Shown piece by piece: positions 1 through 4,862 of a stretch of DNA of 15,120 nt. The position numbers and the translations under genes were made by a program. Origin of the DNA: an uncultured Pseudoxanthomonas sp. (GTDB lineage Bacteria > Pseudomonadota > Gammaproteobacteria > Xanthomonadales > Xanthomonadaceae); assembly GCA_946886405.1 (NCBI GenBank), contig CAMPIO010000086.1:1-15120 (forward strand), in the 5' to 3' direction. The notes below the pieces were generated by a model, which was not told the origin of the DNA, searched no databases, and worked only from the letters and a program-made list of their open reading frames with translations. Each line of letters starts with the position of its first letter. The stretch's first letter is position 1.

Positions 1-479
1 GTTTCGATGTCCTGGAAGCCGCGCGCGTCCAGCCAGCGGCGCAGCGCCTGCACCAGGCGGATGCGGGTGCGCTGCTTGCGCTGCATGTCGGCGCTGCGCA
101 GGTCCAGGTAGCGATACTTCAGGCGCGTTTCCTCGCCCGGGTTCTCGTGATGGTGGAACGGCAGCGGCTCGGCCTTGTTGAGCACGGTGATCTTCGTGGC
201 GATCACCTCCACCTTGCCGGTGCGGATCTTGTCGTTGACGGCGTGACGGGCGCGCACCACGCCTTCGACCTGCAGGACGTCTTCATAGCCCAGTCCCGCC
301 GCGACGGCGAACACCTCGGCGTTGTCGGGTTCGACGGTGACCTGGACGATGCCCTCGTGGTCGCGCAGGTCGATGAAGCACACGCCGCCGAGGTTGCGGG
401 CGACGTCGGTCCAGCCGCACAGGGTCACGGTCTGGCCGATCATGGCCTCGTCGACGAGGCCGCAGAAATGGGTACGCAT
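1..479 (-). CDS. aspS: Aspartyl-tRNA synthetase, N-terminal part (cut by window edge)
   Basis: This class II synthetase charges tRNA-Asp (or tRNA-Asp/Asn) with aspartate in the cytoplasm. About 159 N-terminal codons are present; the rest lies beyond the left edge. The protein starts [20 protein letters not shown] and contains the OB-fold anticodon-binding domain ([25 protein letters not shown]), followed by the linker to the catalytic domain ([19 protein letters not shown], then the start of the RxLDxxGFxDIET segment). These match the N terminus of bacterial AspRS closely. The ATG at 479-477 is preceded by GGAG about six bases upstream. It is divergent from the DUF3011 gene, 151 bases away. 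In many proteobacteria aspS follows fmdB and a DUF502 gene; here a lipoprotein gene and the opposite-strand DUF3011 gene lie between fmdB and aspS. Identification is secure; the catalytic motifs cannot be checked. Confidence 0.96.
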   Translation of the reverse strand, partial: MRTHFCGLVDEAMIGQTVTLCGWTDVARNLGGVCFIDLRDHEGIVQVTVEPDNAEVFAVAAGLGYEDVLQVEGVVRARHAVNDKIRTGKVEVIATKITVLNKAEPLPFHHHENPGEETRLKYRYLDLRSADMQRKQRTRIRLVQALRRWLDARGFQDIE

Positions 480-497
480 GGGGGCTCCACAGGGTCA

Positions 498-538
498 TCC
501 GGCCGGGGCCGGAAAGGTTATGACGGCCATGGGCCGTC
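498..538 (-). other. Two GC-rich hairpins in the aspS leader
   Basis: Between aspS and the divergent DUF3011 gene are two adjacent perfect inverted repeats. TCCGGCC/GGCCGGA (498-504/507-513) has a 2-base spacer, and GACGGCC/GGCCGTC (522-528/532-538) has a 3-base spacer. On the minus strand they would lie in the aspS mRNA leader, 18 to 60 bases before the start codon. Neither is followed by a T run, so they are not obvious terminators. A role is not shown; in DNA this GC-rich such palindromes can occur by chance. No convincing sigma-70 promoter was found for either flanking gene. Confidence 0.3.
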
Positions 539-630
539 CTAGCCGCCTAGTTTACCCCGTCCCCTTCCTGCCCTCTGCCCCCGATTAACATTCCCGGCGT
601 ATGCTGGCGGCTCCCCAGGAGGGTGCCGCC

Positions 631-1542
631 ATGAAGAAGCCGTTGTTGCAGTCCGTTTTCGTACTGTTGCTGGCCCTCGTGGCCAGCTCCACCGCCTTCG
701 GCCAAGCCAACGAAAGGGCTTACGCGCCGGAGAACCTTCGCCAGTTGTCGGTCCAGGACCAGACCCGGGTGATCAGCCTGGAGTATTCCGAACAGTCCCG
801 TGGCCGTCGCATCCCGGACGACCAGCTGCGGTTCTACCTGGACCAGGTCAACCGCTCCAACTGGACCTTCAGTCGCATCAAGCAGGACATCGCCCAGTCG
901 CTGGGCGGCAACAGCGGTGGCTGGAATCCGAATCCGCCCGCCAACGGACAGGTCACCTGCGAGAGCAAGGACAACCGTCGCCGCGAATGCCGCACCGGCT
1001 TCCGGCGCAACGCCGTGCTCGTACAGAACCTGTCGAGCACCCGCTGCGTCGAAGGCCAGAACTGGGGCAGCGGCAATGGCACGGTCTGGGTGGACCGCGG
1101 CTGTCGCGGCCGTTTCGCCGAGGGTTCGGGAGGCGGCTCGGGCGGCGCCACCGTGCTCTGCGAAAGCACCAACAACGCCTACCGCGAATGCCGCACCAGC
1201 TTCCGCGGACGCGCCGTGGTCCAGCGCAACCTGTCGTCGACCCGCTGCACCGAGAACCAGAACTGGGGCCAGCGTCAGGGCGTGATCTGGGTGCGCAGCG
1301 GCTGCCGCGCCGAGTTCCGCGACTCGGGCAATGGATGGGGCGGCGGCAATTCCGGTTACAGCATCACGTGCAGCAGCGACGACAACCGCCGCAAGACCTG
1401 CGCCTATGACCCGCGTCAGGGCCGGCCGATCCTGCAGCAGCAGTTGTCCAACACCAGTTGCCGCGAAGGCTACAGCTGGGGCTACAGCGGCACCCAGGTG
1501 TGGGTGGATCGTGGTTGTCGCGGCCGTTTCGGGCCGCGCTGA
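631..1542 (+). CDS. Secreted protein with three cysteine-rich DUF3011 repeats
   Basis: A 303-residue exported protein of unknown function. Residues 1-25 form a Sec signal peptide (MKKPLLQSVFVLLLALVASS, cleavage near AFG/QA), followed by a charged, probably helical segment (about 26-95) and a Gly/Asn-rich linker. Three tandem domains follow at about 108-162, 175-229 and 245-300. Each has four cysteines: 110/120/139/158, 177/187/206/225 and 247/257/277/296, so spacing is 10-19-19, with 10-20-19 in the last. Shared motifs are N..R.C, the LS(S/N)T.C block, (N/S)WG, and a terminal W..(R)GCR..F; repeats 1 and 3 both end VWVDRGCRGRF. I recognise this as the DUF3011 family seen in Xanthomonadaceae. 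The twelve cysteines probably form disulfides in the periplasm. ATG 631 was preferred over the in-frame ATG 601 because AGGAGGG (617-623) lies 7 bases before it and the signal peptide begins there. Possible roles (wall or glycan binding) are guesses. Confidence 0.9.
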   Translation: MKKPLLQSVFVLLLALVASSTAFGQANERAYAPENLRQLSVQDQTRVISLEYSEQSRGRRIPDDQLRFYLDQVNRSNWTFSRIKQDIAQSLGGNSGGWNPNPPANGQVTCESKDNRRRECRTGFRRNAVLVQNLSSTRCVEGQNWGSGNGTVWVDRGCRGRFAEGSGGGSGGATVLCESTNNAYRECRTSFRGRAVVQRNLSSTRCTENQNWGQRQGVIWVRSGCRAEFRDSGNGWGGGNSGYSITCSSDDNRRKTCAYDPRQGRPILQQQLSNTSCREGYSWGYSGTQVWVDRGCRGRFGPR

Positions 1543-1595
1543 AGCCGCCGCCGCTGGTTGCGTTCCCGTCAACGGGCCAGACAGCAAGGTCCCGT

Positions 1596-1671
1596 TGGGT
1601 CCCAGCTTTCGCTGGGACGACGGAGTTGAGTGACGGCAGACTTTCGTCGTCCCAGCGAAAGCTGGGACCCA
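1596..1671. repeat. REP-like double palindrome (inverted pair, BIME-like) between convergent genes
   Basis: Two 27-base arms, 1596-1622 and 1645-1671, are perfect reverse complements separated by 22 bases. Each arm is itself a hairpin: GTCCCAGC and GCTGGGAC flank a four-base TTTC (left) or GAAA (right) loop. Two REP units facing each other give the usual layout of a bacterial interspersed mosaic element. Such units occur in many copies in xanthomonad genomes and are thought to be spread by RAYT transposases; no RAYT gene is in this window. It lies 53 bases after the DUF3011 stop and 42 bases after the stop of the convergent lipoprotein gene, so it could also end transcription from both sides. 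It lacks a T run. Confidence 0.85.
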
Positions 1672-1713
1672 TTGGCGCTCTTGCTGCCCCCGCTTGGCGA
1701 CACGTCGGGCGCC

Positions 1714-2376
1714 TCAGCCGCCCCCGTTGCTACCCCACGGTGCCGGCGGCAGCGCGACCGGCGTGGCCAGGTCGAATTCCACCCGGAACAGCCGCCCGTT
1801 CGGCCGGCTCAGTTCGTAGACGAAGGTCTTCGCGGGCACCAGTTCCATCGCCCAGGTATTCGTCACGGACGCCGCCAGGCCTTCGCGCTCGAACATCGCC
1901 ACCGACTCCGCATCCACCGGGAAGGCCTGGCGCTGCGTGGTGCCTGCGTCCGCCGTGTCGCCGCCGTACATCGTCACCGCATCGGGGCTTCCGTCCTCGT
2001 GCCGGTGATCGTGCTTCAAGCGCAGCCCAGTACCTGTCCGCGTCAGCACCCAGGTACGCGAGTGGTCATCGCCGACATGGAAGGGGATGCGGATCTCGCG
2101 CGTCGGGTCCTCGCAACCGCGCACGTGCATGACCAGCGCCTTGCCCTCGAATGGGTCAGGCGTGGTCGATGCGGGCTGGTTGGCGGTGATGCGGCCGGCG
2201 TAGGCCTTGCCGCACAGAGGCTGCAGGTTGGCGAAGAACTGCGCGTGGGGCTCGGTGATGATGTTCAACGGCGGCGGTGGATTGCTGAAATCCTCCGGCA
2301 CGCCATATTTCGGCTCTTCACTCTGGCAGCCGGTAACGCAGAGCGCAGCCAGTAAAAACAACGCGGCATGTTTCAT
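1714..2376 (-). CDS. Putative lipoprotein of unknown function
   Basis: A 220-residue protein with a lipoprotein signal: MKHAALFLLAALCVTGC gives a lipobox V-T-G-C with the lipid-modified Cys at residue 17, followed by Q-S, so outer-membrane sorting is likely. The mature part has a Pro-rich stretch (33-36), two further cysteines (55 in LQPLCGKAY and 88 in HVRGCED) that could form a disulfide, and a His/Asp-rich segment (HDHRHEDG, about 122-129). No transmembrane segment follows the signal. I do not recognise a named family. The ATG at 2376 has a GAGGGG element about 6 bases upstream. It lies 45 bases after fmdB on the same strand and is probably co-transcribed with yheS and fmdB. It may belong to a conserved xanthomonad secreted-protein family, but that is from memory of similar proteins and unverified. 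Confidence 0.8.
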   Translation of the reverse strand: MKHAALFLLAALCVTGCQSEEPKYGVPEDFSNPPPPLNIITEPHAQFFANLQPLCGKAYAGRITANQPASTTPDPFEGKALVMHVRGCEDPTREIRIPFHVGDDHSRTWVLTRTGTGLRLKHDHRHEDGSPDAVTMYGGDTADAGTTQRQAFPVDAESVAMFEREGLAASVTNTWAMELVPAKTFVYELSRPNGRLFRVEFDLATPVALPPAPWGSNGGG

Positions 2377-2421
2377 TGCATCCCCTCATGGCACGAAGGG
2401 ATGCACCTTACACCGGCGGTC

Positions 2422-2757
2422 TCAGGATGAGGATGTCGACGACGGCGTCGCCGGCTTCGATTCCGTCTTGGCCGGCGCGCTTTCGGTCTTCGCCGGTGTC
2501 GACTCGGCGGGCTTGGATTCGCTGGAAGGCTTCGCGCCTTCGCCGCCATCGGCCAGGTTGCGCTTCTTGTCGCCGTCCTTCTTGAAGTCGGTTTCGTACC
2601 AGCCGCTGCCCGCCAGCCGGAACGACGGCGCGGTCAGCTGGCGCTTCACCGCGTGCGCACTGCAGGCCGGGCAGGTATCGGGATCCGGATCGGACAGCTT
2701 CTGCAGACGGTCGAAACTGTGGCCGCACTGGGTGCATTCGAAGGCGTAGATGGGCAT
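2422..2757 (-). CDS. fmdB: FmdB-family zinc-ribbon protein
   Basis: A 111-residue protein of the FmdB / CxxC_CxxC_SSSS family. The N-terminal zinc ribbon has two Cys pairs, C8-x-x-C11 and C29-x-x-C32, which should bind one Zn2+, and starts with the typical MPIYAFEC. The conserved GSGWYETDFK follows at about 50-59. The tail (about 76-111) is low complexity (Ser, Pro, Thr, Lys), contains the near repeats TPAKTES and APAKTES, and ends in a serine run typical of the family. Family members are annotated as putative regulatory proteins, after FmdB of the formamidase/acetamidase cluster of Methylophilus, but their molecular role is largely unproven. It sits 51 bases after yheS and 45 bases before the lipoprotein gene. 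The start has no strong Shine-Dalgarno but encodes the conserved N terminus. The usual downstream DUF502 gene is absent. Confidence 0.92.
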   Translation of the reverse strand: MPIYAFECTQCGHSFDRLQKLSDPDPDTCPACSAHAVKRQLTAPSFRLAGSGWYETDFKKDGDKKRNLADGGEGAKPSSESKPAESTPAKTESAPAKTESKPATPSSTSSS

Positions 2758-2808
2758 GGCGGTCTATCGGGCGACGTTGCGTAGGAGTGGGGACGGAGAA
2801 CGGGCGAA

Positions 2809-4659
2809 TCAAGCGTCGTCGTACAGCGCTGACCACGCTTCCTCGGCCTTCGCGAGCTGTTGCTGGAGGGCTTCACGGTCGCGACCCAGTTGCGCGGCGA
2901 GGTCGGTGTCGGCATAGCTCTTCGGGTCCGCCAGTTGCGCATCCACGTCGGCCAGCTTGCCTTCCAGCTCGGCGACCTTCGCTTCGGCGGTGGCCAGCTT
3001 CACCGGATTGACCTTGCGCGCGGGTGCCGGCGGCGTCTTGGGTGCCGGCGCCGGTTCGCTGCGCAGCGGCTTGCTGCCTTGCGCGGACGCGCGCGTGCGG
3101 AGCCAGGCGGCGTATTCGTCCAGGTCCCCGTCGAACGGTTCGACCACGCCATCGGCGACGCGCCAGAACGTGTCGCAGACCAGGCCGATCAGGTGGCGGT
3201 CGTGGCTGACCATCACGATGGCGCCATCGAAATCGCTGAGCGCTTCAGCCAGCGCTTCACGCATTTCGAGGTCAAGGTGGTTGGTCGGTTCGTCGAGCAG
3301 CAGCACGTTCGGCTGCTGCCAAGCGATCAGCGCCAGCGCCAGGCGCGCGCGCTCGCCGCCGGAGAAACCGTCGACGGGCTCGAACGCGCGGTCGCCCGGG
3401 AAGTTCCACTTGCCGAGGAAATCCCGGAACGACTGGTTGCTGCCGTCCGGCGACAGATCGCGGAAGTGGTCCATCGGCGACTGGCCTTCGTGCAGCGACT
3501 CCACCGTGTGCTGGGCGAAATAGCCGATGCGAAGGTCCGGGTGCGCCATGCGGTCGCCGGCCATGGCCGGCAGTTCGCCCACCAGCGTCTTCACCAGCGT
3601 GGTTTTGCCGGCGCCGTTCGGACCGAGCAGGCCGATGCGCTGTCCCGCTTCAAGGCCGAAGCCCACATCGTGCAGGATCACGGCATCGCCGCCGTAACCG
3701 GCTTCGACGTGATTGAGGCGGATCAGCGAGAACGGCAGCTTGGCCGGCTCGGCGAACTCGATGCGGAACTCGCGCTCGGCGCGCACCGCCTCGGTGCCGG
3801 CCAGCTTGGCCAGGCGCTTCATGCGGCTCTGCGCCTGCGCGGCCTTCGAGGCCTTGGCCTTGAAGCGGTCGATGAAGCTCTGCAGGTGCGCGCGCTCGGC
3901 CTGTTCCTTCTCGTGCGCGATCTGCTGCTGGCGCAGCTGTTCGGCGCGCTGGCGCTCGAAATCGGTGTAGCCGCCGGTATAGAGCTTCGCGCCGCCGCCA
4001 TGCAGGTGCAGCGTGTGCGTAGCCACGTTGTCGAGGAACTCGCGGTCGTGCGAGATCAGCAGCAGCGTGCCCGGGTATTTGAGCAGCCATTGCTCGAGCC
4101 ACAGCACCGCGTCCATGTCGAGGTGGTTGGTGGGTTCGTCGAGCAGCAGCAGGTCGCTGGGCATCATCAGCGCCCGCGCCAGGTTCAGGCGCACGCGCCA
4201 GCCGCCGGAGAACGAGGACACCGGACGGTGGTGCGTATCGGCGGGAAAGCCGAGGCCGTGCAGCAGCTTGCCGGCGCGGGCTTCCGCGTCGTACGCGCCG
4301 ATCTCGGCCATCTTCTGGTGCGCGTTGGCGACCGCCTCCCAGTCTTCGCGCGCACTGGCGTCGGCTTCGGCCTGCAGCACCGCCGCGACCTCGGTGTCGC
4401 CACCGAGCACGAACGACAGCGCCGGATCGGGCAGCGACGGGGTTTCCTGCGCCACGCTGGCGATGCGTACCTTGCCGGGCAGGTCGAGGTCGCCCTTGTC
4501 GGCTTCCAGTTCGCCCTGCACGGCGGCGAACAGGCTGGACTTGCCCGCACCATTGCGACCCACCACGCCGACGCGGTAGCCCGCATGCAGGGTCAGGTCG
4601 ACGTTGGACAGCAACAGGCGCTCACCGCGGCGCAGCGCGAAATTACGAAGGGAGATCAA
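2809..4659 (-). CDS. yheS: ABC-F family ATPase YheS, TTG start
   Basis: A 616-residue soluble ABC-F protein with two ATP-binding cassettes and no membrane domain; the family acts on the ribosome E site rather than in transport. Cassette 1 has Walker A GRNGAGKSS (34-42), signature FSGGWRVRLNLARAL and LLLDEPTNHLD. The charged P-site tryptophan-like linker (AHLQSFIDRFKAKASKAAQ) follows. Cassette 2 has Walker A GPNGAGKTT (346-354), FSGGERARLALAL and a second DEPTNHLD. The C terminus is a Lys/Ala/Glu-rich coiled coil. Sequence and length resemble E. coli YheS (637 aa). An ATG at 4734 would add 25 unrelated residues; TTG 4659 is preferred because MISLRNFALRRGE is the usual N terminus of these proteins and AGG (4667-4669) lies 7 bases upstream. 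It leads the minus-strand cluster with fmdB and the lipoprotein gene. Confidence 0.95.
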   Translation of the reverse strand: MISLRNFALRRGERLLLSNVDLTLHAGYRVGVVGRNGAGKSSLFAAVQGELEADKGDLDLPGKVRIASVAQETPSLPDPALSFVLGGDTEVAAVLQAEADASAREDWEAVANAHQKMAEIGAYDAEARAGKLLHGLGFPADTHHRPVSSFSGGWRVRLNLARALMMPSDLLLLDEPTNHLDMDAVLWLEQWLLKYPGTLLLISHDREFLDNVATHTLHLHGGGAKLYTGGYTDFERQRAEQLRQQQIAHEKEQAERAHLQSFIDRFKAKASKAAQAQSRMKRLAKLAGTEAVRAEREFRIEFAEPAKLPFSLIRLNHVEAGYGGDAVILHDVGFGLEAGQRIGLLGPNGAGKTTLVKTLVGELPAMAGDRMAHPDLRIGYFAQHTVESLHEGQSPMDHFRDLSPDGSNQSFRDFLGKWNFPGDRAFEPVDGFSGGERARLALALIAWQQPNVLLLDEPTNHLDLEMREALAEALSDFDGAIVMVSHDRHLIGLVCDTFWRVADGVVEPFDGDLDEYAAWLRTRASAQGSKPLRSEPAPAPKTPPAPARKVNPVKLATAEAKVAELEGKLADVDAQLADPKSYADTDLAAQLGRDREALQQQLAKAEEAWSALYDDA

Positions 4660-4702
4660 GAAACAACCTACGGGGATTTGGGGGACGCGGCCGCGTAGTT
4701 TA

Positions 4703-4731
4703 TCGATAGCGCACCCCCTCACACTTGTTAA
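4703..4731 (-). promoter_or_regulatory. Candidate sigma-70 promoter for yheS
   Basis: On the minus strand TTAACA (4731-4726, five of six to the -35 consensus) is followed after 17 bases by TATCGA (4708-4703, three of six to the -10 consensus). Transcription would start near 4696. That lies downstream of the ATG at 4734 and so supports the TTG start at 4659. The -10 match is weak. Confidence 0.35.
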
Positions 4732-4734
4732 CAA
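4725..4734. promoter_or_regulatory. Palindrome TTGTTAACAA, candidate operator in the divergent promoter region
   Basis: A perfect 10-base palindrome lies in the 203-base region between yheS and the TonB receptor gene. It overlaps the candidate -35 of yheS and ends 4 bases before the candidate -35 of the receptor. It is AT-rich against a GC-rich background. No regulator is assigned; it may only reflect the overlapping promoters. Confidence 0.25.
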
Positions 4735-4738
4735 AGCA

Positions 4739-4767
4739 TTGACATGCCTTCCGCACCCCTGTAACCA
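4739..4767 (+). promoter_or_regulatory. Candidate sigma-70 promoter for the TonB receptor
   Basis: A perfect TTGACA (4739-4744) is followed after 17 bases by TAACCA (4762-4767), which matches only the first two -10 bases. A start near 4774 would leave a leader of about 90 bases. The -35 is strong, the -10 poor, so an activator may be needed or the assignment may be wrong. No Fur-box-like palindrome and no recognisable cobalamin or TPP riboswitch is seen in the leader. Confidence 0.35.
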
Positions 4768-4862
4768 GAACAGGTAGCACCTAAGTCCATGGTTTCAAAG
4801 GCAACTTTGCAAGCCCTGATCCACTTGAAGTCGCTCTTCGCAGTCCTTCCCGGAGCTCCCCC

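Noticed and set aside
601..630. Upstream in-frame ATG for the DUF3011 gene
   Set aside because: It would put ten residues before the signal peptide and absorb the ribosome site AGGAGGG, which is ideally placed for ATG 631.
547..1587. Long minus-strand open frame opposite the DUF3011 gene
   Set aside because: It is Ala/Val-rich without domain features and mirrors a gene with a strong ribosome site, signal peptide and repeats. Such frames are expected at this GC content.
2860..4698. 612-codon plus-strand frame opposite yheS
   Set aside because: Opposite strand of a clear ABC-F gene; composition rich in Arg, Gln, His and Val typical of antisense frames, and no motif.
4745..4862. Fur box or cobalamin riboswitch before the TonB receptor
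   Set aside because: No GATAAT-type palindrome and no recognisable B12-box or conserved riboswitch core was found.
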